NCBI GenBank assembly: GCA_964535305.1
Contig: CAZHTF010000008.1
Coordinates: 1 to 64,000 of the forward strand
Length of the DNA: 64,000 bases
From: CAZHTF01 sp964535305
GTDB taxonomy: Bacteria > Planctomycetota > Phycisphaerae > UBA1845 > Fen-1342
Direction: 5' to 3'
Shown here piece by piece: positions 34,429 through 43,624 of the stretch. How positions within the stretch are numbered: the stretch's first letter is position 1; each line of letters starts with the position of its first letter. Both the position numbers and the translations under genes were made by a program. Under the pieces are notes generated by a model. The model did not search any database. It was given only the letters and a program-made list of their open reading frames with translations, and was not told the origin of the DNA.

Positions 34429-35874
34429 ATGCACCCGATCCTTGACTTGCTGGACCAGCATTCCGAGCGGCGTGGCGCGCGGATCGCGCTCAGCGACCAG
34501 AGCCTGACGCTGGACTATCGCGGATTGCGGGCCATCGCCGGCGGGCTTGCCGCGCAAATCGCCTCGCAGAGCGATGCGCCGCGTGTTGGCGTGCTGGCGC
34601 CCAGCTCCGCCGCGTGCGCGACGGCGATCGTGGCCTGCTGGTATTGCGGGCGTACGCCGGTCCCGCTCAATTTCCTGCTCGCGCCGCCCGAGTTGCAATG
34701 CATCGTGCGCGACGCCGGCATCGACCTGGTCGTGACGATCGAGATGTTCGCGCCGCTGGTGGCGGCGGTGGGCGCGAAGGCCCTGTTGCTGAGCGGGAGA
34801 ACGCTCGCTCCAGGCGCGATCCAGACGCCCGCGGTCCACGGCGCGGACGCCGGCGCCGTGATCTACACCTCGGGCACCTCCGGCGATCCCAAGGGCGTGG
34901 TGCTTTCGTTCGACAACATCACGACCAACGCGCTGTCCGCTGCGGAGCACGCACAGATCGATGCGGACCAGGTGTTGCTGAGCGTCCTGCCGCAGTTTCA
35001 CAGCTTTGGCTTTACGGGCATGACGGTCGTTCCGCTGCTGCTCGGAGCGACCGTGCATTACCTGCCGCGCTTCACGCCACTCTCGGTCGTCAGCACGATC
35101 GCCGAGAAGCGCGTCAGCGTATTCATGGCGGTGGCCAGCATGCACGCCGCAATCGCCCTGTTGAAGCAGGCCGAGCCGGCCGCGCTCGCATCGCTACGGC
35201 TGGCGATCAGCGGCGGCGAGCCGCTGCCGACCAGGGTCGCCGAGACATTTGAACGCCGCTTCGGGGTGACGCTGCACGAAGGCTACGGACTGACGGAGAC
35301 CTCGCCGATCGTCTCGATCAATGTGCCGGGGGCGCATCGTCCCGGCTCGGTCGGTCGGCCGATTCCGGGCGTGCAGGTGACGGCTCGCGATGCGGCCGGT
35401 CGTGCTTTGCCGATCGGGCAGGAGGGCGAGCTATGCGTGCAGGGCCCTTGCGTGATGCAGGGCTACCTCAACAAGCCCGAGCAAACCGCACAGGTGCTGC
35501 GCGGCGGAGTGCTCTTCACGGGCGACATTGGGCGCGTCGATCCGGACGGCTACGTGCACATCACCGGGCGGGCCAAGGAAATGATGATCGTCGCGGGTGA
35601 GAACGTCTTCCCGCGCGAGATCGAGAACGCGCTCAGCGAACACCCGGCCGTCGCGGAAGCGGCCGTAATCGGCGTGCCGGATGCGCTGCGCGGCGAGACG
35701 CCGCTGGCGTACGTGCTGCTCAAGGAAGGCGCGACGACCAGCGAAATCGCGTTGCGCGATCACTGCCGCGCGCGGCTGGCGGGCTACAAGGTGCCGCGCG
35801 AAGTGCGGATCGCCAGCGACCTGCCGCGCGGCCCGACCGGGAAGATCCTGAAGCGCGCCCTGCCGCGCGCATGA
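34429..35874 (+). CDS. AMP-forming acyl-CoA synthetase/ligase
   Basis: A 481-residue ANL-superfamily enzyme. Core motifs: IYTSGTSGDPKGVVLS (P-loop), LPQFHSFGFTG, EGYGLTETSPIVS, LFTGDIGRVDPDGYVHITGR and GPTGKILKRAL, the C-terminal catalytic lysine. The order and length fit the class that adenylates a carboxylate and transfers it to CoA or a carrier protein, such as a medium or long-chain fatty acid; substrate not assignable. It is on the plus strand, convergent with a glycosyltransferase gene 59 bases downstream. The ATG at 34429 lacks a strong ribosome site. Confidence 0.9.
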   Translation: MHPILDLLDQHSERRGARIALSDQSLTLDYRGLRAIAGGLAAQIASQSDAPRVGVLAPSSAACATAIVACWYCGRTPVPLNFLLAPPELQCIVRDAGIDLVVTIEMFAPLVAAVGAKALLLSGRTLAPGAIQTPAVHGADAGAVIYTSGTSGDPKGVVLSFDNITTNALSAAEHAQIDADQVLLSVLPQFHSFGFTGMTVVPLLLGATVHYLPRFTPLSVVSTIAEKRVSVFMAVASMHAAIALLKQAEPAALASLRLAISGGEPLPTRVAETFERRFGVTLHEGYGLTETSPIVSINVPGAHRPGSVGRPIPGVQVTARDAAGRALPIGQEGELCVQGPCVMQGYLNKPEQTAQVLRGGVLFTGDIGRVDPDGYVHITGRAKEMMIVAGENVFPREIENALSEHPAVAEAAVIGVPDALRGETPLAYVLLKEGATTSEIALRDHCRARLAGYKVPREVRIASDLPRGPTGKILKRALPRA

Positions 35875-35933
35875 GCGATGAACTCGTGGGCCGCTCCGCT
35901 CCGGTCGCCCCGCGGCGAACTGCGGCGTGCGGC

Positions 35934-37085
35934 TCAGCGCCGCTCCAGCACGCTGTTGAGGACCGCGCGCATTTTCAACAGGAATTCGAGCTGGCTGAAT
36001 TGTGATGCGCGCGCGTGCAGCACGATCGGGTCGAACTCGTGCTGGTCGAAGCGCAGGATCGCTTCGGCCAGGCTCTCCGCCGATTGCTGTGGAAAGTGCA
36101 CGCCGGTGACACCGTCAATCACGGTTTCAGTCGCTCCGCCGGCGCCAAACGCGATGACCGGGCAACCGTGACCCATCGCTTCGACCGGGACGATGCCGAA
36201 ATCCTCCTCGCCCGGGAAGAGCAGCGCCGCCGCTCTCGCGTAGTGCTCCGCCACCACCGCATCCGGCTGCCAGCCGAGCAACGTGATCTGCTCCGCGCTG
36301 GCGTGCCTGAGCTGTCGCACGGCGGGCCCTTCGCCGATCACCACCAGCCTGCGGCCCAGCCGCCGACAAGCCTCGACTGCCAGGTCCAACCTCTTATAGG
36401 CGACGTGGTGCCCCACGCACAGGAAGTAATTCTCGCGACGCCGCTGCGGCGGCTCGGCCGGGATGCTCACCGGCGGATAGACCACGACGCTTTCGCGGCG
36501 ATATGCGTTCGCGATTCTCCGCGCGACGTGCTGCGAATTCGCCACAAATTGGTGAACCTGCTGCGCCCCGACCAGGTCGGCCCGCTGCAGCCGCCGCAGC
36601 AGCGCCGGCCACATCGGCCGCAGCGGGGCCGGCAGCGTGGCCTGATACGTTCTCGAAATCTCCGGCTCCCACACGTAGCGCATCGGAGAGTGGCAATAGC
36701 ACACGACCCTGCTGCGCGCGTCGGGCCGCATCGCTTTGGCCAGGGCGGCGTCGGAGCAGACGACCATTTCGCACGCCGGTAGCTGCACGGATTGCGCCGC
36801 AGCGGGCATGAACGGCAGCAACTTCGGGTAGTGCCGCGTCGCGCCCGGCACACGCTGCAGCCAGGATGTGTGCACCGTGCCCCAGCCGTCGCCCGCGCCC
36901 GCCGGATCATGCACCAGCGTATAGATCGGGGCGCGCGGCAGGATGCAGCGCAGCGCGGCCAGCACCTTCTCGCCGCCGCGGCGTCGCACCAGCCAATGGT
37001 GCGTCAGCACGGCGTCAAGCGCCAGGGGCTGGCAGCCAGGCACGTGCGTTTCGCTTCGCGGATCGACGTGGCTGTCGGCGTGCAA
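35934..37085 (-). CDS. GT4 glycosyltransferase (WbaZ-like mannosyltransferase type)
   Basis: About 383 residues, GT-B fold. The N-terminal VLTHHWLVRRRGGEKVLAAL and SPMRYVWEPE, and the C-terminal ENYFLCVGHHVAYKRLDLAV and FPGEEDFGIVPVEAMGHGCPV, are typical of GDP-mannose-type GT4 enzymes (WbaZ/WcaI-like). The frame runs upstream into the aldehyde dehydrogenase gene; the likely start is TTG at 37085, eight bases after that gene's stop, with AAAGGTGA upstream. An alternative is GTG at 37043. It is the last gene of the pyrR-pyrB-SDR-ALDH run, an unusual place for a glycosyltransferase. Confidence 0.82.
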   Translation of the reverse strand: MHADSHVDPRSETHVPGCQPLALDAVLTHHWLVRRRGGEKVLAALRCILPRAPIYTLVHDPAGAGDGWGTVHTSWLQRVPGATRHYPKLLPFMPAAAQSVQLPACEMVVCSDAALAKAMRPDARSRVVCYCHSPMRYVWEPEISRTYQATLPAPLRPMWPALLRRLQRADLVGAQQVHQFVANSQHVARRIANAYRRESVVVYPPVSIPAEPPQRRRENYFLCVGHHVAYKRLDLAVEACRRLGRRLVVIGEGPAVRQLRHASAEQITLLGWQPDAVVAEHYARAAALLFPGEEDFGIVPVEAMGHGCPVIAFGAGGATETVIDGVTGVHFPQQSAESLAEAILRFDQHEFDPIVLHARASQFSQLEFLLKMRAVLNSVLERR

Positions 37086-37092
37086 CGCTGCG

Positions 37093-38553
37093 TCACCTTT
37101 CTGGCGGCGCCAGGCTAACGCATACGTTTTTGGGTTCGGTGAAGAACTGCAGCGCCTCTTCTCCGCCTTCGCGGCCCAAACCGCTCTGCTTCGCCCCGCC
37201 GAACGGCACACGCAGGTCGCGCAGCAGCCAGCAGTTTACCCAGACGCTGCCGCAAACCAGCGCGGCAGCGACGTGATGTGCCCGATCGAGATTCTGCGTC
37301 CAGATCGAGGCCGATAGCCCGAAGGGCGTGTCATTGGCCAGTGCGATCGCCTGCTCGGTGCTCTCGAACGGCAGGAGCGTCACCAGTGGGCCGAAGATCT
37401 CTTCCTGGTTCACGGCGCAGCGCGAATCCAGCCCGTCGATCACCGTCGGGCGGAAGAAATAGCCGTCACGGCAGCGCTCGGGCAGATCCTCGGGCGCAGC
37501 GCCGCCGCACAGGATCGTCCCGCCTTCCTGCAGCGCGAGCTGCGCGTAGCGCCGCACCTTCTCGAGATGCGCCGCGGACGCCAGCGCGCCCTGATCGGTC
37601 GATTCATCCAGTGGGTCGCCGCAACGCAGCGCAGTGGCGCGCTCGACGAACTGGCGACGGAAGTCGTCATAAATAGACCGCTCGATCAGCACGCGCGAGC
37701 CGCACAGGCAGATTTGTCCCTGGTTCGAAAACGCAGCTCGGCACGCGGCCTCCAACGCCCGCGGCGGGTCGGCGTCGGCGAAGATCAGTGTGGGGTTCTT
37801 ACCGCCCAGCTCAAGCGAGAGTTTCTTCAGCGCCGCCCCGCCGACGCGGGCCACCTGCGTGCCGGTCTGTGTTCCGCCGGTAAACGAGAGCGTCGGGACG
37901 TTCGGGTGCGCGACCAGCGCCGCGCCGGCTTTCGCGCCCAAGCCGTGCACGATGTTCACCACGCCGGCGGGCAGCCGCGCCTCGCGACACACCTGTGCCA
38001 AGAGGAACGCCGTCAGCGGCGTCAGTTCCGAGGGCTTGGCCACGCACGTGTTGCCGGTCGCGATCGCCGGCGCGATCTTCCAGCTCAGCAGATAGAGCGG
38101 CAAATTCCAGGGCGAAATCAGACCCGCCACGCCCCGCGGCGTGCGCAGCGTGTAATTCAGCGCCCGCTGATCGGTGAAATGCGCGTCGCCGCGCTGGTGC
38201 AGGATCGCGGTCGCGAAGAAGCGGAAATTCGCCACCGCCCGCGGAATGTCCAGCGCGCGGGCCAGCTTGATCGGCTTGCCGGTGTCGATGGATTCGGCGT
38301 GCGCAAATTCCTCCAGCCGCGCTTCGATCCGCGCGGCGATCTCGAGCAGCAGCCGCGAGCGCTCCGCGGCGCTGCTCGCGGACCAGGCCGGCAGCGCGTC
38401 TCGCGCGGCGTGCACGGCGGCGTCGATGTCGCGCGCGTCGCTGTCCGGGCAATGGGCGAAGACGCGCCCGGTGGCCGGCTCGAAGTCGTCGAGCACGCCG
38501 CCGCCGCTGGCCGCGACCAGCTCGCCACCGATGTAGTTCTGGATCGAGATCAT
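37093..38553 (-). CDS. Aldehyde dehydrogenase, 2-aminomuconic/hydroxymuconic semialdehyde type
   Basis: A 486-residue NAD(P)-dependent aldehyde dehydrogenase. SFTGGTQTGTQVA, LELGGKNPTLIFAD (catalytic Glu) and FSNQGQICLCGSR (catalytic Cys in the GQxC motif) are all intact. The C-terminal VWVNCWLLRDLRVPFGG and FFTEPKNVCV closely resemble 2-aminomuconic-6-semialdehyde dehydrogenase (ALDH8-type) of tryptophan/kynurenine and aromatic degradation. No other gene of those pathways is adjacent, so the true aldehyde is open. It overlaps neither neighbour; the SDR gene is 48 bases upstream. Confidence 0.88.
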   Translation of the reverse strand: MISIQNYIGGELVAASGGGVLDDFEPATGRVFAHCPDSDARDIDAAVHAARDALPAWSASSAAERSRLLLEIAARIEARLEEFAHAESIDTGKPIKLARALDIPRAVANFRFFATAILHQRGDAHFTDQRALNYTLRTPRGVAGLISPWNLPLYLLSWKIAPAIATGNTCVAKPSELTPLTAFLLAQVCREARLPAGVVNIVHGLGAKAGAALVAHPNVPTLSFTGGTQTGTQVARVGGAALKKLSLELGGKNPTLIFADADPPRALEAACRAAFSNQGQICLCGSRVLIERSIYDDFRRQFVERATALRCGDPLDESTDQGALASAAHLEKVRRYAQLALQEGGTILCGGAAPEDLPERCRDGYFFRPTVIDGLDSRCAVNQEEIFGPLVTLLPFESTEQAIALANDTPFGLSASIWTQNLDRAHHVAAALVCGSVWVNCWLLRDLRVPFGGAKQSGLGREGGEEALQFFTEPKNVCVSLAPPER

Positions 38554-38601
38554 TCCGCTTCGATCACCCAGCCGTTCTGTGCCCGCCCCGTCTCGCGGAA
38601 T

Positions 38602-39387
38602 TCAGATGGCGCTGATTCTCCCGCCGTCAACCGGCAGGCTCACGCCGCTGATGTACGCCGCCGCCGGCGACGCCAGGAACACGACCGCAGCCGCGATCTC
38701 CTCGGGCCGGCCGAAGCGCCCCAGCGGGATGTCGGCCTTCATGCGCTGCTCGACCTGCTCGGCGGTCTGGCCGCCGCCGCTGGCGCGCGCTTGAATCAGC
38801 GAACGCAGCCGCGCCGTATCGGTGTAACCGGGCAGCACGTTGTTGACCGTGATACCCAGGGGTCCCAGCTCGCCGGCCAGCGTCTTGGCCCAACCCGCCA
38901 CTGCCGCCCGAATCGTATTCGACACGCCCAGGCCGGGGATCGGCTGGCGCACCGAGGTGGAGATGATGTTGATGATTCGGCCGTATCCGCGGGCCTGCAT
39001 GCCGGGGAGCAGTGTCTGCACCAGCAGTTGACTGCAGACAATGTGCATCTGCAGCGCATCGCCGAATGCCGTCGGCTGCGCCGCCGCGAGCGGCCCGGCC
39101 GCGGGCCCTCCGGTGTTGTTGATCAGAATCTCGATCGGCCCGCTCTGGGCCAGATGCTCGGCAACGCTCCGCTTCAATCCATCCGGGTCGCGAAAATCAA
39201 CGCTCAGCCAGGCGTGCGTTTGCCCCGCGCTGCGCGGCAATCCGCCGCAGACCGCGGCGAGTGCTTCGCGATCGCGCGCCAGCAGTGTGACACTCGCGCC
39301 GCCGCGAGCCAGCGCTTCCGCGCAGGCCCGGCCGATGCCCTGCGAGCCGCCGCCGACCAGTGCCCGTCGGCCGTGCAGTTCGTTCAT
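38602..39387 (-). CDS. SDR-family protein lacking the YxxxK catalytic pair
   Basis: A 261-residue short-chain dehydrogenase fold. The NAD(P)-binding motif reads GGGSQGIG (residues 12-19) and INNTGG stands for NNAG. The catalytic Ser is present in IINIISTSV, but 13 residues on, where Tyr-x3-Lys is expected, the sequence is SNTIR. The usual proton donor is therefore replaced. This substitution recurs in a branch of SDRs, so it is likely functional but with a different chemistry. GISGVSLPVDGG-like C-terminal sequence is normal. The gene is in the pyr/ALDH run; the substrate is unknown. Confidence 0.85.
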   Translation of the reverse strand: MNELHGRRALVGGGSQGIGRACAEALARGGASVTLLARDREALAAVCGGLPRSAGQTHAWLSVDFRDPDGLKRSVAEHLAQSGPIEILINNTGGPAAGPLAAAQPTAFGDALQMHIVCSQLLVQTLLPGMQARGYGRIINIISTSVRQPIPGLGVSNTIRAAVAGWAKTLAGELGPLGITVNNVLPGYTDTARLRSLIQARASGGGQTAEQVEQRMKADIPLGRFGRPEEIAAAVVFLASPAAAYISGVSLPVDGGRISAI

Positions 39388-39502
39388 GCGTCGCGGCTCC
39401 TTCGGTGCGCAGGCGAATTCGTCGGTGCGATTGGCAGGACACGTCGGCCTGCTGCAACCCGCTCCGGATCGGCGCCGCCCGGATCGGCCGGCGCGAAGCG
39501 CA

Positions 39503-40462
39503 TCAGGCCGGCGCCGCGCTGGTTGCCTGCTGACACAGGAATAGCACCGCCATCCGCACGGCCAGCCCGTTGGTCACTTGCCGCAGAATGCTCGAGCTCG
39601 GCCCGTCGGCCACGTCCGTCGCCAGCTCGATGCCGCGGTTGACCGGCCCGGGGTGCATGATGAGCACATCCGGCTTGCAGCGCCCCAGCCGCTGGCGATC
39701 CATCCCGAAGTACTGCACGTACTCGCGCATCGAGGGGAAAACGTTGCTGGTGATGCGCTCCTTCTGAATCCGCAGCATGTTGATCACGTCCATCTCGGGC
39801 AGAACGCGCTCGAATTCGTGCGTCACGGTCGCGCCCAGCGCTTCGAAACCGCGCGGCACCAGCGTCGGCGGGCCGACCAGCGTGACATTGGCCCCCAGCT
39901 TCTTCAGCCCAATCAGATCCGAACGCGCCACGCGCGAATGCGCAATGTCCCCCACGATCGCCACGTTCAGGCCGGCGATGCGCCCCTTGCGCTCGCGGAT
40001 CGTGAACAGGTCCAGCAGCCCCTGCGTCGGATGCGCGTGCTGACCGTCGCCGGCGTTGATCACGCAGCAGCCCACCGCGCGGGCCAGGTCCAGCGATGCC
40101 CCGGCCGACGGATGCCGCAGAATCATGAAATCCACGCCCATGGCTTCAATATTCTTGGCGGTGTCCAGCAGCGATTCGCCCTTCTGCGTCGACGACATCT
40201 TCTCCGAGAAATCCACCACATCCGCGCTGAGCCGCTGGGCCGCAAGCTCGAAGCTCATCCGCGTACGCGTGCTCTCCTCGAAGAACATCGTCACCACCAC
40301 CCGCCCACGCAACGCCGGAACCTTCTTCACGCTGCGCGTCGAAACCTCGCTGAAGCCCTCGGCAGTATCGAGCACATACACGATCTCCTCGGCAGACAAG
40401 TCGTCGAGATCGTGCAGGTGCTTGCGAGTCCAGATGGGTTTTTCGGCGGTAGCAACCGCCAT
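39503..40462 (-). CDS. pyrB: Aspartate carbamoyltransferase catalytic chain
   Basis: A protein of 319 residues. Carbamoyl-phosphate binding is shown by FFEESTRTRMSFEL, and aspartate/domain signatures by LRHPSAGASLDLA, INAGDGQHAHPTQGLLDLFT and IMHPGPVNRGIEL. It catalyses the first committed step of pyrimidine synthesis, carbamoyl phosphate plus aspartate to N-carbamoylaspartate, in the cytoplasm. The ATG at 40462 is preceded at eight bases by AAAGGAG, better than the earlier in-frame start. pyrR lies 64 bases upstream. No pyrI or pyrC is adjacent, though pyrC often follows in other bacteria. Confidence 0.96.
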   Translation of the reverse strand: MAVATAEKPIWTRKHLHDLDDLSAEEIVYVLDTAEGFSEVSTRSVKKVPALRGRVVVTMFFEESTRTRMSFELAAQRLSADVVDFSEKMSSTQKGESLLDTAKNIEAMGVDFMILRHPSAGASLDLARAVGCCVINAGDGQHAHPTQGLLDLFTIRERKGRIAGLNVAIVGDIAHSRVARSDLIGLKKLGANVTLVGPPTLVPRGFEALGATVTHEFERVLPEMDVINMLRIQKERITSNVFPSMREYVQYFGMDRQRLGRCKPDVLIMHPGPVNRGIELATDVADGPSSSILRQVTNGLAVRMAVLFLCQQATSAAPA

Positions 40463-40526
40463 CGCACGGGCTCCTTTGTGCACCGCGGCGCGCTGCAGCG
40501 GCGCAGCGTTCGACTCTGATTCGCGC

Positions 40527-41048
40527 TCAGACCAGCTCGACTTCGTCGACGCCGTCGACCTCCGCCAGCTTCACTTTCACGATGTTGCCCGCGCTGGTGG
40601 CCGTCTTAAGCCCGACGAAATCGGGTTGAATCGGCAGCTCGCGCCAACCGCGATCGACCAGTACCGCAAGCCGGATGGCCTTGGCACGCCCCAGGTCGGT
40701 GAGGGCATCGAGCGCGGCGCGTACGCTGCGCCCGGTGTAGAGCACGTCATCGACCAGCACCAGCCAGGTGTCGGTCAAGTTGAAGTCGATCTCGGTGCCG
40801 CGCAGCACGGCATCCGGACCGATCGTGCTGAGGTCGTCGCGATAGAGCGTAATGTCCAGCGCGCCGTAGTGCGCCACCGAACGGCCTGCCTGCTCGAGCT
40901 GCGCCACCAGCCGCCGAGCCAGTGTCTCGCCGCGGCGGCGAATGCCCACCACCGCCAGCGCCGCACCGACCGGTGCCGCGGCGGCGATCTCGCGCGCCAG
41001 ACGGGTCAAGGTCTGCTGAAGTTCCTCTGCCGAAAGCAGTCTTGCCAT
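40527..41048 (-). CDS. pyrR: PyrR bifunctional regulator/uracil phosphoribosyltransferase
   Basis: A 173-residue type I phosphoribosyltransferase. The PRPP loop reads LVLVDDVLYTGRSVRAALDAL, and AVVGIRRRGETLARRL and GTEIDFNLTDTW are typical PyrR elements. PyrR binds UMP/UTP and attenuates pyr operon transcription, and most members also make UMP from uracil. It directly precedes pyrB, as expected. I saw no clear PyrR-binding RNA hairpin in the short spacer. The ATG at 41048 is chosen over the earlier start because it gives the family N-terminus ARLLSAEEL. Confidence 0.93.
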   Translation of the reverse strand: MARLLSAEELQQTLTRLAREIAAAAPVGAALAVVGIRRRGETLARRLVAQLEQAGRSVAHYGALDITLYRDDLSTIGPDAVLRGTEIDFNLTDTWLVLVDDVLYTGRSVRAALDALTDLGRAKAIRLAVLVDRGWRELPIQPDFVGLKTATSAGNIVKVKLAEVDGVDEVELV

Positions 41049-41138
41049 GACGCGATAGCCTAGCCGCAAATCTCAGGCGGGCAAAGGCAGGTCACGTGGC
41101 GCCGCCTGCGGCGGCGAAATCTCTGCTCGCCCCGCCCG

Positions 41139-42308
41139 CTAGCCGCCCGCCTTCATGCTCTCGATCAAGATGTCCGCAATCTCGGGACGCGTGAATTCCG
41201 CCGGCGGACGCTGGCCCTTGCTCAGCATCTCGCGCACGGCCGTTCCGCTCAAACTGACGCGGTCCTCCGGCTTGCTGTTGGTGGTCTTGTCCGTCGCCAT
41301 ACTGCCGGACTTCTTGCACCAGAAGCTGTTCTCAAAATTCAGCGGCGTGATGCCGATCTGACCCGGCTCAAACTCGCCGAAGATCTTCTGTGCATCGTAT
41401 GTGCCGTAATAGTTACCGACGCCGGCGTGATCGCGGCCGACGATAAAGTGCGTGCAGCCGTAGTTCTTGCGGACCAGCGCGTGCAGGATCGCTTCGCGCG
41501 GGCCGGCGTAACGCATCGCAGCCGGCCAAACGCTCAGCAGCGTGTTCTTGGCGTTGTAATAATTGCTCAGCAGCGCCTCGTAGCACTTCATCCGCACCTC
41601 GGCGGGTATGTCGCCCTTTTGCGTCTGCCCGACCAGCGGGTGCACCAGCAACCCGTCGACGATCTCCAGGGCGCACTTGGTGATGAACTCATGCGCGCGG
41701 TGAATCGGATTGCGCGTCTGAAACGCCACCACCGTCCGCCAGCCGCGCTGCGTGAAGGCCGTTCGCGTCTGCGCAGGCGTCAGGCGATAGTGCGGCCAAT
41801 CGGGGTCATGCCTTGGCGTGAGCACTTCGAGCGGTCCGTGCAGGCAGACGTCGCCCTGCGACATGGTGACCGCGACGCCGGGGTGGGCGGCATCGCTGGT
41901 GCGATAGACCTTCTCGCACTCGAGCGCCTTGTCGTGCCGATACTTTTCCTCGACGCGCAGCACCGCCAGCAGCCGGTCGCGATCGTCGGTGAGCGCGACG
42001 GATTGCCCCAGCTCGATGCGTGCCGCCGTCTGCGAGTCAACCGAGCATGTGATCGGCACGCTCCACGCCTGCCCGCCAGCGAGCCGCATCTCCGCACAGA
42101 CGCGCTGAAAGTCCGGCTCGGACATGAACGTCGTCAGCGGGCTCAGCGCCCCGATCGCCAACAGCTCCAGGTCGCACTGCTCGCGCTCCGGCAACTTGAT
42201 ACGCGTCAGCTTAGAGGCCTGCGCCTCCAGCTCGAGCCGCCGAGCGTCGCTTACCAATAGGCTCACCAGTTTTCCGCCGTGCGGCGGGATCAGCCCCTGC
42301 TCCGTCAT
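41139..42308 (-). CDS. sat: Sulfate adenylyltransferase (ATP sulfurylase, Sat type)
   Basis: A 389-residue enzyme making APS from ATP and sulfate. Key motifs: VVAFQTRNPIHRAHEF (HxxH ATP site), FIVGRDHAGVGNYYG and VSLSGTAVREML. The length and lack of a fused APS-kinase domain fit the homo-oligomeric Sat class. The ATG at 42308 follows GGGAGACGA, a good ribosome site. Neither APS reductase nor APS kinase is in the window, so whether APS goes to assimilation, dissimilation or PAPS for sulfotransferase is not shown. Confidence 0.95.
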   Translation of the reverse strand: MTEQGLIPPHGGKLVSLLVSDARRLELEAQASKLTRIKLPEREQCDLELLAIGALSPLTTFMSEPDFQRVCAEMRLAGGQAWSVPITCSVDSQTAARIELGQSVALTDDRDRLLAVLRVEEKYRHDKALECEKVYRTSDAAHPGVAVTMSQGDVCLHGPLEVLTPRHDPDWPHYRLTPAQTRTAFTQRGWRTVVAFQTRNPIHRAHEFITKCALEIVDGLLVHPLVGQTQKGDIPAEVRMKCYEALLSNYYNAKNTLLSVWPAAMRYAGPREAILHALVRKNYGCTHFIVGRDHAGVGNYYGTYDAQKIFGEFEPGQIGITPLNFENSFWCKKSGSMATDKTTNSKPEDRVSLSGTAVREMLSKGQRPPAEFTRPEIADILIESMKAGG

Positions 42309-42445
42309 ATTCGTCTCCCGATCCAGCCCGTTTGGGTTTGAGTGAAGCGGAGGAGTGTAGGGGATCGGCTGTGAAAAGCGAGCGCGGGGGATTCGTCCAC
42401 CGCGTGCGATTGTTCGGGGGCGGTTCAGGTGCGCCGCGCGCGGGC

Positions 42446-43165
42446 TCAAAGCGCGTATCGCCCCGCGTTCTGCCGGCCGGGGATCAGCTCGCGCGGGACG
42501 CCGACATCCGCCACGCGCACGCTGCCCAGCACCTGCCGGGCCGCAGGCGTCGAAAAACCGATCTTCTCGGCGACGAAGGTAATCGTTGCATCGGCGCGAA
42601 AGCAGGGTGTCTCAACGGCGCCGCTGTCGGCGTTCAGGCCGCTGGGCACATCGATCGCCACGCGCCAAGCGGCATTGGCGGCATTCGAACACTCAACGAG
42701 CTGCGCCATGGCGCCGCGCGGCGCACCGCGGGCGCCGGTTCCCAGCAGGGCATCGACGATGACATCCGCACACCCGATCACGCCGCGGGCCTGCTCGAGA
42801 CCATCGGTCGTGTCGGCCCGCAGCAGCGGGGCATTCAGGCGCTGGTAGATTGAGAGATTCAGCCAGGCATCGCCTTGCACCAAATTCGGCGCTGTGGCGA
42901 GCACGACCACGACCTGCACGCCGGCGTTTCGCAAATGCCGGGCGATCACCAGGCCATCGCCACCGTTGTTGCCCGGTCCGGCCAGGATCGTCACCTGCGC
43001 AGTGCGGGGGTTGGGCAGCAACGAAAAGATGAACTCCGCCGCGGAACGGCCGGCGTTCTCCATCAGCAGTAGGCCGGGCAGGCCCACGTGCTCGATCGCC
43101 AGCAGATCTAGTTCGCGCACCTGCTGACACGTCAGCGATTCGCCCGCTTCGTAGGGGATCGTCAC
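42446..43165 (-). CDS. nnrE: NAD(P)H-hydrate epimerase (YjeF N-terminal domain)
   Basis: A 239-residue single-domain protein. GLLLMENAGRSAAEFI, ILAGPGNNGGDGLVIARHL and VDALLGTGARGAPRG mark the YjeF_N/NnrE fold, and AIDVPSGLNADSG is the substrate loop. It interconverts R and S forms of hydrated NAD(P)H as part of nucleotide repair. The ADP-dependent dehydratase domain, often fused, is absent here. Translation most likely starts at GTG 43165 with GGGAG about seven bases upstream. Confidence 0.9.
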   Translation of the reverse strand: MTIPYEAGESLTCQQVRELDLLAIEHVGLPGLLLMENAGRSAAEFIFSLLPNPRTAQVTILAGPGNNGGDGLVIARHLRNAGVQVVVVLATAPNLVQGDAWLNLSIYQRLNAPLLRADTTDGLEQARGVIGCADVIVDALLGTGARGAPRGAMAQLVECSNAANAAWRVAIDVPSGLNADSGAVETPCFRADATITFVAEKIGFSTPAARQVLGSVRVADVGVPRELIPGRQNAGRYAL

Positions 43166-43363
43166 GCGAGGCTCCCGGCGGTCATCGCGGATTGTAATGC
43201 GGCGCCCAAAGAAAATTGCGACGCCCGCGCCGCAGCGCAGCCGTCGCAAATTTTTGATCGGGGGTCGCCCTGGCGACCGCAGCCATCGCCACCCGGGCGG
43301 GCGTCGCCAGGCCGCAAGCGCAACCGGCTCACGGCTGGCAGCGGCATGCCCGTCGATGCGGAC

Positions 43364-43606
43364 TTAGTGAATCACTTCCGTGCTGACGGCCTCGAGCTCG
43401 GCGATCGTTCCGTCGAAGCGCTCCAGCCCGGATTGAAACATAAACGCATCGCCGCGCAGACTGGCGGCACTGGCCATGATCTCGAGCTCGGGCAGCTCTT
43501 CGCCGCGGAATCGCAGATGCACGCAGGTCTGGCCGGAGTTGCGGTTGACGGTTGTCACCGCACTCTGCAGCGCGTCGCGCAGATCGGTTTTTGTTGTTGT
43601 TGCCAC
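43364..43606 (-). CDS. Small uncharacterised protein
   Basis: An 80-residue acidic protein, TKTDLRDALQSAVTTVNRNS in its N-terminal part and ELEIMASAASLRGDAFMF in its middle, with no membrane segment or Cys motif. The GTG start at 43606 has GAGGGAG just upstream. It is 18 bases downstream of the groES stop in the same direction, so it is probably in one transcript with groES. Function unknown. Confidence 0.6.
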   Translation of the reverse strand: MATTTKTDLRDALQSAVTTVNRNSGQTCVHLRFRGEELPELEIMASAASLRGDAFMFQSGLERFDGTIAELEAVSTEVIH

Positions 43607-43624
43607 GGGCGCTCCCTCGGTTGG

